From NCBI RefSeq assembly GCF_002115805.1, contig NZ_JFKC01000016.1, positions 1-64,000 on the forward strand: 64,000 nucleotides of DNA. The letters run 5' to 3'. The notes under the pieces are model-generated. The model saw nothing but the letters and a program-made list of their open reading frames with translations. It was not told the DNA's origin and made no database searches. This document shows positions 26,713-35,272 of this stretch, piece after piece. The stretch comes from Marivita geojedonensis (lineage in GTDB: Bacteria; Pseudomonadota; Alphaproteobacteria; Rhodobacterales; Rhodobacteraceae). Every line of letters starts with the position of its first letter. Positions within the stretch are counted from its first letter, which is position 1. The translations under genes were made by a program, and so were the position numbers.

Positions 26713-26873
26713 AAGAATAACCAATCCAAAAAATACACGGGTGCGATCATGCTTCACGACCCGGGCCGATATCAAGACTGTTGCAACCGAGCATTCGGGT
26801 GAGCGCCCGGTCATCCAGCTTGCACATCCGCCCCCAAGCTGGCACTTGTTTCGCAGTATTTTCGGAGCGTCCC

Positions 26874-27311
26874 ATGTCAAAGACCGTCTTTCTCATCAAC
26901 GGCCCAAACCTGAACCTGCTGGGCAAGCGGGAACCGGCGATCTATGGCGCGGACACGCTTGACGACGTGACGGCACGCTGCGAGGCGTTGGCGAACCCGG
27001 TCGGGATCACGCTGCGGTCGATGCAGTCCAACCACGAAGGTCAGATCATCGACTGGATCCACGAGGCCCGCGATGCCGCGAAGGCGATCATCATCAACCC
27101 CGGTGCATTCACACATACCTCGGTGGCGATTTTCGACGCGCTGCAGGCTTTCGAGGGGTTTGTCTTCGAAGTCCACATCTCGAACGTGCACAAGCGCGAG
27201 GCGTTCCGGCACCATTCCTATGTCTCGGCACGTGCCGATGGTGTGCTCGCCGGATTCGGCGTAGAAGGCTATGAACTGGCGCTGCGCCGGGTGATCAGCG
27301 TTCTGGGCTAG
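26874..27311 (+). CDS. aroQ: Type II 3-dehydroquinate dehydratase
   Basis: A 145-aa cytoplasmic enzyme of the shikimate pathway that dehydrates 3-dehydroquinate. ATG 26874 has CGGAG eight bases ahead. Family marks: [19 protein letters not shown] (the flexible lid with catalytic Arg and Tyr), [27 protein letters not shown], and [17 protein letters not shown]. The length matches the dodecameric type II family. It converges on the Ppx/GppA gene with a four-base overlap of the stop ends. Confidence 0.96.
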   Translation: MSKTVFLINGPNLNLLGKREPAIYGADTLDDVTARCEALANPVGITLRSMQSNHEGQIIDWIHEARDAAKAIIINPGAFTHTSVAIFDALQAFEGFVFEVHISNVHKREAFRHHSYVSARADGVLAGFGVEGYELALRRVISVLG

Positions 27312-28420
27312 AACGGCCCGTCTTCGAGCACGCCGTCAGCCGACATCTGGGCATAGAGGAGCCCCTCACGCAGACCACGGTCTGCCACAGAAAGCCTGTC
27401 GGTCGGCCAGCACCGCAAAAGCGCCTGCAGAATCGCTGCGCCAGACATGATCAGCGCCTGCCGGTCCTGCCCGATGCGTGGGTCTGAACGGCGGCCTTCC
27501 GGCCCAAGACGGAGATATCCGGAAATCACCTTTTCGATCTGGTCCGAGGTCATGCGCAGCCCGTCCACCTTGGTCCGGTCGTAGCGTTTCAGGCCAAGAT
27601 GGCTGGCGGCAACGGTTGTCACGGTGCCGCTGGTGCCCACGATTTGGAACCCTTCTCGCGCCTGTTCATCCTTATAGGGCGCGAATTCCGCGAGGTTTTC
27701 CTCGAAATACCAACTCATCAGCGCATAGCGCGCAGAATCGCTTTCCACGTCCGAGAACTGATCGCGGAGGGTTGCGACACCCAAGGGTACGCTGATCCAG
27801 TCGACGACGCGTGCAGCGGGAAACGGGCTGTCCTTGGTGTGGAACCCGGCATGCAGCCGCATGATGGCGCGCGGGCGCTCAAAGGCGGGAACCTGACTCA
27901 GGTCGATCCAGACCAGTTCGGTCGAGCCACCGCCGATGTCCACGACCAGCAGTTGCTCGGTCTTGGTGCTCACCAGGGGCGCGCAGGAAATGACGGCCAG
28001 CCGTGCTTCTTCCTCTGGTTGGATGATCTCAAGAGTCAGACCGGTTTCCCGTTTCACCTGACGGATGAAATCGCGCGCGTTATGTGCGCGGCGGCATGCC
28101 TCGGTCGCAACAAGCCGCATACGGCGCACATCGTGGCGACGGATTTTCTGCTGACAGACGCGCAACGCCGAAATCGTCCGGTTCATGGACGCGCGGCTCA
28201 ACCGACCGGATTTCTCGAGGCCCGCCCCAAGCTGGACGGATTTCGAGAAGCTGTCGACAACGTGGAATTGATTGCCCTTGGGCTGGGCAATCAACATCCG
28301 ACAACTGTTTGTTCCCAGATCCAGCGCGGCATAAAGCTCTGATGGATCGGGCCGTGACGGCGCGGGGCTCTCTACCGGTTTCGGGAATGCGCCCGCACCT
28401 TTGGGACGCTTTGGCGCCAT
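27308..28420 (-). CDS. Ppx/GppA family exopolyphosphatase/guanosine pentaphosphatase
   Basis: A 370-aa ASKHA-fold phosphatase. The N-terminal phosphate loop [17 protein letters not shown] (residues about 30-46) and a second loop [15 protein letters not shown] near 168-182 are diagnostic. Related enzymes hydrolyse polyphosphate or pppGpp. It lacks the C-terminal HD domain of the long Ppx form, as usual in alphaproteobacteria. The first 25 residues are a Pro-rich leader. The neighbouring convergent gene aroQ gives no clue to its role. Confidence 0.9.
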   Translation of the reverse strand: MAPKRPKGAGAFPKPVESPAPSRPDPSELYAALDLGTNSCRMLIAQPKGNQFHVVDSFSKSVQLGAGLEKSGRLSRASMNRTISALRVCQQKIRRHDVRRMRLVATEACRRAHNARDFIRQVKRETGLTLEIIQPEEEARLAVISCAPLVSTKTEQLLVVDIGGGSTELVWIDLSQVPAFERPRAIMRLHAGFHTKDSPFPAARVVDWISVPLGVATLRDQFSDVESDSARYALMSWYFEENLAEFAPYKDEQAREGFQIVGTSGTVTTVAASHLGLKRYDRTKVDGLRMTSDQIEKVISGYLRLGPEGRRSDPRIGQDRQALIMSGAAILQALLRCWPTDRLSVADRGLREGLLYAQMSADGVLEDGPF

Positions 28421-28684
28421 AACTTCGCGCCTTCCGAATATGTAAGTTACCCCAACCCTATGACGCCTTTAGCGTTACCGCAAGTTTCGTATGAGGGTGT
28501 CATGCGTTATGAAGCCGCCTCATCGAAAGCCTGAGAATTTTGACCCCTGCTGCGCATCGCCTTTCGTCCGCGCCTGCCCTATTGTGACGCCGGGTCGCAG
28601 ACGGAAGCGGACAAGTCGAAATTCGCCCTTATGTCGGTTTCGGCCTCAATTACGAAGACGAAAGTTGGTCAAGGGAATCATGGC

Positions 28685-28981
28685 ATGGCGGATGTCACAA
28701 TTGTCTACTGGCGGGATATCCCGGCGCAGGTGATCGTGGGCAAGGGGCGGCGGGGTGCGAAAGCCCAGTTGCCCGAGCGTTTCGAGCAGGCCATCGACCG
28801 TGCGGCAATGAAAGTTGGCGCTGCCGACACCGACAGCTATCTTGCAGAGTGGCGCAAGGCAGAGCCCTATGTCATCGACGGAGATGCGCAGGAGGTCTGC
28901 GCTGCCGAAGCGGCCCGCATTGATGCGGAATACGACAAGGAGCGCCTCAAGGCGCTGATCGACAACGAAGGTTGGGCATAA
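28685..28981 (+). CDS. Conserved small protein of the 'virulence factor' (PF13769-like) family
   Basis: A 98-aa protein from ATG 28685, with AAGGGAA seven bases ahead. It starts MADVTIVYWRDIPAQVIVGKGRRGAK, here written in two parts in related proteins, with the strand VTIVYWRDIPAQV and a basic GKGRRGAK loop. The remainder is helical and acidic. The family name is historical and its biochemistry is unknown. It is the first gene of the metF/HAD/methyltransferase operon, 27 bases before metF. A role in corrinoid/folate one-carbon transfer, rather than virulence, is the better inference. Confidence 0.78.
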   Translation: MADVTIVYWRDIPAQVIVGKGRRGAKAQLPERFEQAIDRAAMKVGAADTDSYLAEWRKAEPYVIDGDAQEVCAAEAARIDAEYDKERLKALIDNEGWA

Positions 28982-29008
28982 GCCCCCATGACCCTGAGGG
29001 AGGCCATC

Positions 29009-29935
29009 ATGGCACTGTTGAATTTTCGCAAGCGCGAGACCGTCGAAACCGGCAGCACACCGGAAATGGAAGCCTTCCTGAAAGGCTATTCCATCGAGGT
29101 GATGCCGCGCACTGCCGAAAAGGTTGAGGATTTCCGCACGCTTCTGGCCCCCGGGACACGCGTCTACATCGCACATATCGAAGGCACGCCGATCGAGGAC
29201 ATGGTGGCCACCGCAAAGCGCCTGGCGACAGAAGGCTATCCGGTGATGCCGCATTTCCCTGCACGCATCATCAAGGACGAGGCCACGCTGGCCGATTGGA
29301 TCGCGCGCTATCAGGGCGAAGCAGGTGTCGATCAGGCGCTGCTGCTGGCTGGCGGCGTGGCCCAGCCCCATGGCGATTTCCATTGCTCGATGCAGCTGAT
29401 GGAAACCGGTCTGTTCGACAAGGCTGGCTTCAAGAGACTGCACGTCGCCGGTCACCCGGAAGGCAACAAAGACATTGACCCCAACGGGGGTATGAAGAAC
29501 GTCGAAGATGCGCTGCGCTGGAAACAGGCGTTCTCGGAACGGACCGATGCCAGGATGGCGCTGGCAACGCAGTTTGCGTTCGACGCCGATCCGATCATCA
29601 AATGGGTTGATCACCTGTCCGCCGAGGGCATCACCCTGCCCGTCCATATCGGTATCGCCGGTCCGGCGAAGCTGCAGACCCTGATCAAGTTCGCCATTGC
29701 CTGCGGTGTCGGCCCGTCGCTCAAGGTTCTGCAGAAGCGCGCGATGGACGTGTCCAAGCTGCTCCTGCCCTACGAGCCGACCGAGGTGCTGACAAAACTC
29801 GCCGCGCACAAAGCCAAGAACCCCGATTTCAACATCGAACAGGTTCACTTCTTCCCGCTGGGCGGGATCAAGACAAACGCCACCTGGGCGATAGACAACG
29901 GTGGCGCTTCGACGGCTCCGGCCGCAGCCTCCTGA
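29009..29935 (+). CDS. metF: Methylenetetrahydrofolate reductase-like protein
   Basis: A 308-aa FAD-dependent TIM-barrel protein that interconverts methylene- and methyl-tetrahydrofolate. The start at ATG 29009 follows GGGAGG eight bases back; an ATG at 28988 is an alternative. MetF-type features: IEVMPRTAEKVEDF (family position of the catalytic Glu), the AGGVAQPHGDF segment, HVAGHPEGNKDID, ATQFAFD and PVHIGIAGPA. It diverges from housekeeping MetF and belongs to the roseobacter subgroup tied to methylamine/betaine-type demethylation. It is followed after ten bases by the HAD gene. In that setting it likely oxidises methyl-THF. Confidence 0.88.
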   Translation: MALLNFRKRETVETGSTPEMEAFLKGYSIEVMPRTAEKVEDFRTLLAPGTRVYIAHIEGTPIEDMVATAKRLATEGYPVMPHFPARIIKDEATLADWIARYQGEAGVDQALLLAGGVAQPHGDFHCSMQLMETGLFDKAGFKRLHVAGHPEGNKDIDPNGGMKNVEDALRWKQAFSERTDARMALATQFAFDADPIIKWVDHLSAEGITLPVHIGIAGPAKLQTLIKFAIACGVGPSLKVLQKRAMDVSKLLLPYEPTEVLTKLAAHKAKNPDFNIEQVHFFPLGGIKTNATWAIDNGGASTAPAAAS

Positions 29936-29945
29936 CGCCTGCGAC

Positions 29946-30605
29946 ATGCCAGCCCTGCTTTTTGATCTGGACGGCACCATGCTGCATTCGGACCCCATCC
30001 ACGAGGCCGTCTTCACCGAACTGTGGACCGCGCGCGGCCTGCCCGTTCCGGACGGCTTCTACATGGAGCAGGTGCATGGCCGGCTGAACGTGGATGTGTT
30101 TGCCGATTACCTGCCGGATGAACCCGATCCGCAGGGGTTGAGCGAATGGAAAGAAGCGCAGTTCCGGGATCGTCTGCCGAAGCCGTATCCGGCCACACCG
30201 GGACTCGAGAGCTTTCTCGACCACGCGCAGGCGCAAGGCTGGCAGCTGGCCGTTGTGACCAACGCCATGCGTCTGAACGCCGAAGCGATGCTGGGTGCCA
30301 TCGGGTTGCGCGAGCGGTTCGAAGTGATCGTGATCGGCGAGGAATGTGCCCACGGCAAGCCGCACCCGCTGCCCTACCTGACCGCGATGGATTTGCTGGG
30401 CGAGACGCCCGAGACCTGCATCGCGTTCGAAGACAGCCCCTCGGGCATGCGCGCCGCTGCCGCTTCCGGTGCCTACAGCATCGGTGTCCGCTCGGCGCTC
30501 AGCGACGAACAATTGCGTGCCGTGGGTGCGCAGATGACCATAGAAGATTTCACAGACCCCGCGCTGCCAGAGGTTCTGGCCCGCATTGAAGGAGTAGCCG
30601 CATGA
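29946..30605 (+). CDS. HAD-family phosphatase
   Basis: A 219-aa HAD hydrolase from ATG 29946. Motif I is FDLDGTML with D7 and D9; motif II is VVTNAMR; the K of GKPHPLPYL is motif III; and FEDSPSGMRAA gives motif IV. The cap domain between motifs I and II is of the beta-phosphoglucomutase/phosphoglycolate phosphatase type. The substrate is unknown. The stop overlaps the start of the methyltransferase gene as ATGA, so expression is coupled with the one-carbon operon. Confidence 0.88.
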   Translation: MPALLFDLDGTMLHSDPIHEAVFTELWTARGLPVPDGFYMEQVHGRLNVDVFADYLPDEPDPQGLSEWKEAQFRDRLPKPYPATPGLESFLDHAQAQGWQLAVVTNAMRLNAEAMLGAIGLRERFEVIVIGEECAHGKPHPLPYLTAMDLLGETPETCIAFEDSPSGMRAAAASGAYSIGVRSALSDEQLRAVGAQMTIEDFTDPALPEVLARIEGVAA

Positions 30606-31684
30606 CCCGCACGATTGTCGAGTCGAAGACCAAAACCGCCATCATCGGGTTCGACCAGCCGTTCTGCGTGATCGGTGAGCGGATCAACCCCACGGGCCGT
30701 AAGATCCTGAACGAAGAACTCGAACGCGGCGATTTCAGCCGGGTCGAAGCCGACGCATTGGCGCAGGTCGCCGCTGGCGCAAACATCCTCGACATCAACT
30801 CCGGCGCCGTGTTCTCGAATAAGATGGCCGAAGACCCGCGCTATGCCGACAACAACTTTGTCGAGCCGACGCTGATGAAAGAACTGGTCGAACGCGTCCA
30901 GGCCGTCACCGATTGCCCGCTCTGCATCGACTCCTCTGTGCCCGGCGCGCTGGAAAACGGTCTTGCTGCTGCCGAAGGCCGTCCTCTCCTGAACTCGGTC
31001 ACGGGTGAGGAAGAACGTCTGGAACTGGTGCTGCCGCTGGTCAAGAAATACAACGTGCCGGTTGTGGCGATCTCGAACGACGACACCGGGATCAGTGAAG
31101 ACCCCGATGTGCGCTTTGCCGTGGCGAAAAAGATCGTCGAACGTGCTGCCGATTTCGGCATCCCGGCGCATGACATTGTTGTCGATCCGCTGGTCATGCC
31201 TATTGGCGCCATGGGTACCGCTGGCCTGCAGGTGTTCACCCTTGTCCGTCGTCTGCGCGAAGAGCTTGGCGTGAACACCACTTGCGGTGCATCGAACATC
31301 AGCTTCGGCCTGCCGAACCGTCACGGCATCAACAACGCCTTCCTGCCGATGGCCATGGGTGCGGGCATGACCTCAGCCATCATGAACCCGGTCGCCCTGC
31401 CCGTTGGTCCGACCAAGATCGCCGAAAAGCGCGCTGAAGTGGCCGCTGCGGGCATCATGCTCCCCGAAGACATGGACGACGAAACCTTCTGCACAATCTT
31501 CGGCCTCGGTTCGACCAAGCCGCGACCTGGCAAAGAGATGGAAGCAATCCGCGCCGCCAACTTCCTTACCAACAATGACGAAGGCGGTGGCGCCTGGATC
31601 GCGTTCAACCGTCAGCCGCCGAAAGCCGGTCAGGAAGGCCGTGGACGTGAGGGCCGTACCGGAGGCCGCCGCCGCCGGGCTTGA
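30602..31684 (+). CDS. Methyltetrahydrofolate:corrinoid methyltransferase (pterin-binding domain)
   Basis: A 360-aa TIM-barrel protein of the MeTr/dihydropteroate synthase superfamily. Seen: VIGERINPTGRK near residue 21, ANILDINSGAV near 60, CIDSSVPGALENGL near 103, SVTGEEERLE, AISNDDTGISEDPD and GASNISFGLPNR near 223. Family members pass a methyl group between a corrinoid protein and tetrahydrofolate. The last 20 residues are Arg/Gly-rich and probably disordered. It closes the operon with metF. The matching corrinoid protein and substrate methyltransferase are not in the window. Confidence 0.92.
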   Translation: MTRTIVESKTKTAIIGFDQPFCVIGERINPTGRKILNEELERGDFSRVEADALAQVAAGANILDINSGAVFSNKMAEDPRYADNNFVEPTLMKELVERVQAVTDCPLCIDSSVPGALENGLAAAEGRPLLNSVTGEEERLELVLPLVKKYNVPVVAISNDDTGISEDPDVRFAVAKKIVERAADFGIPAHDIVVDPLVMPIGAMGTAGLQVFTLVRRLREELGVNTTCGASNISFGLPNRHGINNAFLPMAMGAGMTSAIMNPVALPVGPTKIAEKRAEVAAAGIMLPEDMDDETFCTIFGLGSTKPRPGKEMEAIRAANFLTNNDEGGGAWIAFNRQPPKAGQEGRGREGRTGGRRRRA

Positions 31685-31694
31685 GGATTTGCGA

Positions 31695-31726
31695 AAAGAG
31701 CCGTGCCTGAATGGGCCCGGCTCTTT
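31695..31726 (+). terminator. Rho-independent-like terminator of the one-carbon operon
   Basis: AAAGAGCCG at 31695-31703 pairs with CGGCTCTTT at 31718-31726, eleven bases after the methyltransferase stop. The T tract is part of the 3' arm. Confidence 0.7.
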
Positions 31727-31813
31727 GATCCAAGTAATTTTGGACTGCTGAGAAGACAGGTATTGTCAAATCGGCGCGAGTTCCAATTCCCGGAATCTTA
31801 ACATCCGCGATTC

Positions 31814-31835
31814 AGAATCTTCGTACGAAGATTCT
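31814..31835. repeat. Perfect 22-bp palindrome
   Basis: A self-complementary sequence centred on TTCGTACGAA, with arms AGAATC and GATTCT, in the gap between the one-carbon operon and the DUF815 gene. A second, smaller inverted repeat (GCCGC/GCGGC at 31866-31883) follows. These are probably repeated intergenic elements that act as terminators or protein sites; I cannot tell which. Confidence 0.6.
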
Positions 31836-31904
31836 TGGTCCCACCCATAAAATTCTGGAGCGTGAGCCGCCGAGCGCAGCGGCGAATTTAGCACCGCACA
31901 GGTC

Positions 31905-32741
31905 CTAGATTGCGACGCCGCGCCGGCCCGCCAAATCGGTGAAATACTGCCACGCGACCCGGCCCGACCGTGCGCCGCGTGTGGCCTGCCATTCAATCGC
32001 CTCGGCCCGCAGGGTGGCGTCGTCGATCTCGACTCCATAGGCATCGCAATAACCGCGGATCATCGCCAAATAGTCGTCCTGATTGCAGGGATGGAAGCCC
32101 AGCCACAGACCGAACCGGTCCGACAGAGACACCTTCTCCTCCACCGCTTCGGACGGATTGATCGCCGAGGACCGTTCGTTCTCGATCATGTCTCGCGGCA
32201 TCAGGTGACGACGGTTCGACGTGGCGTAGAACACCACATTGTCCGGACGCCCCTCAACCCCGCCATCCAGAACGGCCTTCAGGGATTTGTAATGCTGATC
32301 GTCATGGCTGAAGCTCAGGTCATCGCAGAACAGCAGGAAGCGGTGATCGGCAACCCTGAGCAGGTTCAAGAGCCGCGCAACGCTCGGCAGATCCTCGCGC
32401 TGCAACTCGACCAGCTTCACTGGCAAACCTTCAGCCAGCACGGCAGCATGAACTGCCTTCACAAGGCTCGACTTGCCCATACCACGCGCGCCCCAAAGAA
32501 GCGCGTTGTTCGCGGGCAGACCCTTTGCAAACTGCCGCGTATTGGCCAAGAGCGTATCGCGGCTGCGGTCCACCCCCACCAGCAGGTCCACAGGAACGCG
32601 GCTGACTTTGGGCACAGGTTGCAGGTGATCGGGGTCAACGTGCCAGACAAAGGCATCCACCACGTCATAATCCGGGGCTGGCTGCGGCGCCGGAGCAAGG
32701 CGCTCCAGCGCAGCGGCGATCCGCTCCATCGGGTCGGTCAC
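31905..32741 (-). CDS. DUF815 AAA+ ATP-binding protein
   Basis: A 278-aa P-loop ATPase. Walker A is GARGMGKSSLVKAV near residue 85, Walker B FLLFCDDLSF near 135, and sensor region YATSNRRHLM near 184; the C-terminal lid holds NQDDYLAMI and GRVAWQYFTDLAGRRG. The start is GTG 32741, overlapping the tatC stop as GTGA, so it is the last gene of the tat operon by translational coupling. DUF815 proteins are common in alphaproteobacteria. Their function is unknown, and the operon position gives no proof of a Tat role. Confidence 0.9.
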   Translation of the reverse strand: MTDPMERIAAALERLAPAPQPAPDYDVVDAFVWHVDPDHLQPVPKVSRVPVDLLVGVDRSRDTLLANTRQFAKGLPANNALLWGARGMGKSSLVKAVHAAVLAEGLPVKLVELQREDLPSVARLLNLLRVADHRFLLFCDDLSFSHDDQHYKSLKAVLDGGVEGRPDNVVFYATSNRRHLMPRDMIENERSSAINPSEAVEEKVSLSDRFGLWLGFHPCNQDDYLAMIRGYCDAYGVEIDDATLRAEAIEWQATRGARSGRVAWQYFTDLAGRRGVAI

Positions 32742-33691
32742 TTCTTTGCGTCCTCGTCGAATTCACGCATCAGCGGGTCGTCATCCATGCCCTCGGCCGG
32801 ATCGTCCTCGAACCAGAGGCCTTGCGCCTTCAGCTCTTTCTCGCGCTTCTTCTCAACGCGACGGACGAGCAGGATCGACACTTCGTACAGCCCGTAGACG
32901 ACCGTAAACAGGATCAACTGCGTCACCACATCCGGCGGAGTTACCAATGCCGCAAGAACCAGAATTCCGACCATCGCGTATTTTCGCACGCTGCCCAGAC
33001 CATCGGCCGAAACCAGCCCCGCCTTACCCATCAGCGTCAGCAGAACCGGCAACTGGAAGCACAGACCAAAGGCCATGATGAACACGAGCGAGGTCTGAAG
33101 GCTCTCGTTCACCTTACCGAAAAAGGTGATCTTCAAGCCTTCATTGGTCGCGGGCACGACTGCGGTCGGGTCCACGTCAACAGAGTCGGACAGCAAATTG
33201 GCAAAGAGCGACGGCGCATCGGTGAAACCAAGAAAGAACGCCATCGCAAGCGGCGTCACCACAAAATGCGCAAAGGCCGCGCCCGCCATGAACATCACCG
33301 GCGAGGCAATAATAAACGGCAGGAAGGCCGATTTTTCGGATTTATAAAGCCCGGGCGCGATGAACCGCCACATCTGATGCGCGATCACCGGGAAGGCCAG
33401 AGCAAAGCCGAACACCAGACCGATGCGGAACAGCACAAACAGGTATTCCTGCGGGCTCGTGTATTGAAGCGTCGGTGCCGGGTCCCCCAGAGCGCGCAGC
33501 GTCTCCTCGATCGGAACCAACAGGAAACGCAGAACATGCTCGGCCAGGAAATCGCCCTGGATTGGAACGAAGAGCACACAGATGCCGATGAACAGCGCAA
33601 TCACCGACCGGATCAGTCGGGTGCGCAGCTCGGCCAGATGCTCGATCAACGGCGCGCTGCTGTCCTCGATCTCGTCGTCGCGGGCACTCAT
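32738..33691 (-). CDS. tatC: Sec-independent protein translocase subunit TatC
   Basis: A 317-aa inner-membrane protein with six hydrophobic segments. The N-terminal LIEHLAELRTRLIRS is the TatC signature and binds the twin-arginine signal; FRFIAPGLYKSEK (as MWRFIAPGL) follows near residue 116. The C-terminal 40 residues form a charged cytoplasmic tail longer than in Escherichia coli. It forms the receptor complex with TatB. One base separates it from the tatB stop codon upstream. Confidence 0.96.
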   Translation of the reverse strand: MSARDDEIEDSSAPLIEHLAELRTRLIRSVIALFIGICVLFVPIQGDFLAEHVLRFLLVPIEETLRALGDPAPTLQYTSPQEYLFVLFRIGLVFGFALAFPVIAHQMWRFIAPGLYKSEKSAFLPFIIASPVMFMAGAAFAHFVVTPLAMAFFLGFTDAPSLFANLLSDSVDVDPTAVVPATNEGLKITFFGKVNESLQTSLVFIMAFGLCFQLPVLLTLMGKAGLVSADGLGSVRKYAMVGILVLAALVTPPDVVTQLILFTVVYGLYEVSILLVRRVEKKREKELKAQGLWFEDDPAEGMDDDPLMREFDEDAKK

Positions 33692-33692
33692 G

Positions 33693-34145
33693 TCAGGCGT
33701 CCTTCTCCGGGCTGGAGTCGGCTTTCAGCGCCGCTTCCATCTCCTCGGCCTTTTTCAGTGCCTCGTCGGCCTCGCGTTTCTTGCGGTCGGCAGCGGCGCG
33801 GGCGGCACTGGCTTCGATCTTTTTCTTGGCGGCCTCACGCTCGGCCGACAGCTTTCCCGTGTTGCTCTCGGGGTCGATACTGGTCATCGACTTTGCCGCA
33901 TCCTTGACGCCATCCATGGCGCTGCCAACCGGATTGGTGGCTGCTTTGAACGTTTTCTGGACGTCCTTGATCCCGGATTCATCAGCAGCCTCATTCATCG
34001 CGCGGCTGAAGTCGCGCGCCATGCCACGGGCTTTGCCCATGAAGTTGCCCACCTTCCGGAAGAGCACCGGCAAATCCTTGGGGCCGACGACGATCAACGC
34101 CACAACCCCGATCACCAACAGCTCGGCAAAGCCAAGATCGAACAT
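33693..34145 (-). CDS. tatB: Sec-independent protein translocase subunit TatB
   Basis: A 150-aa protein. One N-terminal membrane helix ([20 protein letters not shown]) is followed by an amphipathic helix ([23 protein letters not shown]) that is typical of TatB, then a long charged coiled tail of Ala, Lys and Glu. It hands Tat substrates from TatC to TatA. Located between tatA (six bases) and tatC. Confidence 0.93.
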   Translation of the reverse strand: MFDLGFAELLVIGVVALIVVGPKDLPVLFRKVGNFMGKARGMARDFSRAMNEAADESGIKDVQKTFKAATNPVGSAMDGVKDAAKSMTSIDPESNTGKLSAEREAAKKKIEASAARAAADRKKREADEALKKAEEMEAALKADSSPEKDA

Positions 34146-34151
34146 AATCGT

Positions 34152-34376
34152 TTAGACCTTGTCCTTGTCTTTCTCGTCCTCGGGCGTCACGTCCTTGGCA
34201 GCTTCAGCTTTCTGATCCTCAAGCTCCTGCTTGCCCTCGTCCACGCCCTTCTTGAACGCGGTGATGCCTTTGCCAACTTCGCCCATCAGCGACGAGATCT
34301 TGCCACGGCCAAACAGCACCAGCACCACGACGGCGATGAGCAGAAGGCCCGGCAGACCGATATTTCCGATACCCAT
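34152..34376 (-). CDS. tatA: Sec-independent protein translocase subunit TatA
   Basis: A 74-aa protein starting at ATG 34376 with AAGGAG upstream; a longer frame starting at 34460 is not needed. The membrane helix GLPGLLLIAVVVLVLFG is followed by the FGRGKISSLMGEVGKGI hinge and amphipathic helix, and a very charged tail. It forms the translocation pore and leads the tat operon, divergent from the YafY-type regulator gene. Confidence 0.94.
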   Translation of the reverse strand: MGIGNIGLPGLLLIAVVVLVLFGRGKISSLMGEVGKGITAFKKGVDEGKQELEDQKAEAAKDVTPEDEKDKDKV

Positions 34377-34482
34377 GAAGTCTCTCCTTACCGGCAGGCA
34401 GGTGCCTGCGTTGAATTCCACTGCGGTTATGTAATGGCTCGCGCGGCGCTGCGAAAGCACGAAAACACGCCAATTCGGGCCG

Positions 34483-34520
34483 TTTTTGTCAAGAGCTTGT
34501 CAGTTGACAGGTTTTTGTCA
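34483..34520. promoter_or_regulatory. Direct repeats and short palindrome in the tatA-regulator divergent region
   Basis: TTTTTGTCA occurs at 34483-34491 and 34512-34520, 29 bases apart. Between them TGTCAGTTGACA (34498-34509) is an inverted repeat of TGTCA. The cluster lies 30-70 bases ahead of the YafY-type regulator start, where an autoregulatory operator of an HTH/WYL repressor would be expected. Binding by that regulator is inferred. Confidence 0.5.
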
Positions 34521-34550
34521 GTATTCACGCAGCGCAGCACGGAGAATCAC

Positions 34551-35216
34551 ATGAAACGCAGCGACCGACTCTATGCCCTGATGCAGCGTCTGAAGGACGG
34601 TCGCCTGCACACGGCCGAGGCGATGGCACAGGACCTGGGCGTCTCCGTGCGCACGATCTACCGGGACATGGACACACTGGCCGCATCCGGTGTGCCGGTC
34701 GAGGGCGCGCGCGGGTCAGGCTATACCGCACAGGCGATGATCACCCTGCCGCCGCTTAACCTGACCCAATCCGAACTGGAGGCGCTGCATGTCGGACTGG
34801 CGGCGGTCGGCGCGTCCGAGACCGAAGATCTGGCGGGAGCCGCCCGCGCACTGGCCGACAAGATCGATGCGGTGCTGCCCGAAGACGCGGGAACCCCTGT
34901 CGGCAAGTTCGGATTTGCCACCTACCCCTTTGCCGAAGCCGCGCAGGGCTTTCGCCACATGCCGGCATTTCGCAAGGCGATCCGCGCCCGCCAGAAACTA
35001 CGTCTGCGGCTCGATGGTGACGACCAGACCCACACGGTGCGCCCGTTGCATCTGGATTACTGGGGCCGCATCTGGACCTGCGTGGTCTGGGATGAAACCG
35101 ATGAATCCTTCGCCACCTTCCGGATGGACCGGGTGACGGACCTCACACCTTTGCCCGGTCTCTTTGTCGACGAGGTCGGAAAAACACTGAAGGATTTTCA
35201 TGCCTTGCAGTCCTGA
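34551..35216 (+). CDS. YafY/DeoR-type helix-turn-helix transcriptional regulator
   Basis: A 221-aa regulator from ATG 34551, with GGAGA ahead. A frame reaching far upstream exists, but it covers tatB and tatA in antisense and is not credible. Residues 1-60 are an HTH_11 domain (MKRSDRLYALMQRLKDGR, then TIYRDMDTLAASGVPVEG); a WYL-like ligand domain occupies about 110-215 (RPLHLDYWGRIWTCVVWDE). WYL regulators sense small ligands or nucleic acids. It ends 56 bases before the reductive dehalogenase start on the same strand and is a plausible controller of that gene. Confidence 0.88.
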   Translation: MKRSDRLYALMQRLKDGRLHTAEAMAQDLGVSVRTIYRDMDTLAASGVPVEGARGSGYTAQAMITLPPLNLTQSELEALHVGLAAVGASETEDLAGAARALADKIDAVLPEDAGTPVGKFGFATYPFAEAAQGFRHMPAFRKAIRARQKLRLRLDGDDQTHTVRPLHLDYWGRIWTCVVWDETDESFATFRMDRVTDLTPLPGLFVDEVGKTLKDFHALQS

Positions 35217-35272
35217 GCCGGGAATGATGCACTCCACATAACTGCGCGGCAGAACGCGCATGGGAGGACATC

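Noticed and set aside
33582-34550. N-terminal extension of the YafY-type regulator frame (544 codons in all)
   Set aside because: It runs antisense through tatB and tatA. The ATG at 34551 with GGAGA gives a normal-length regulator.
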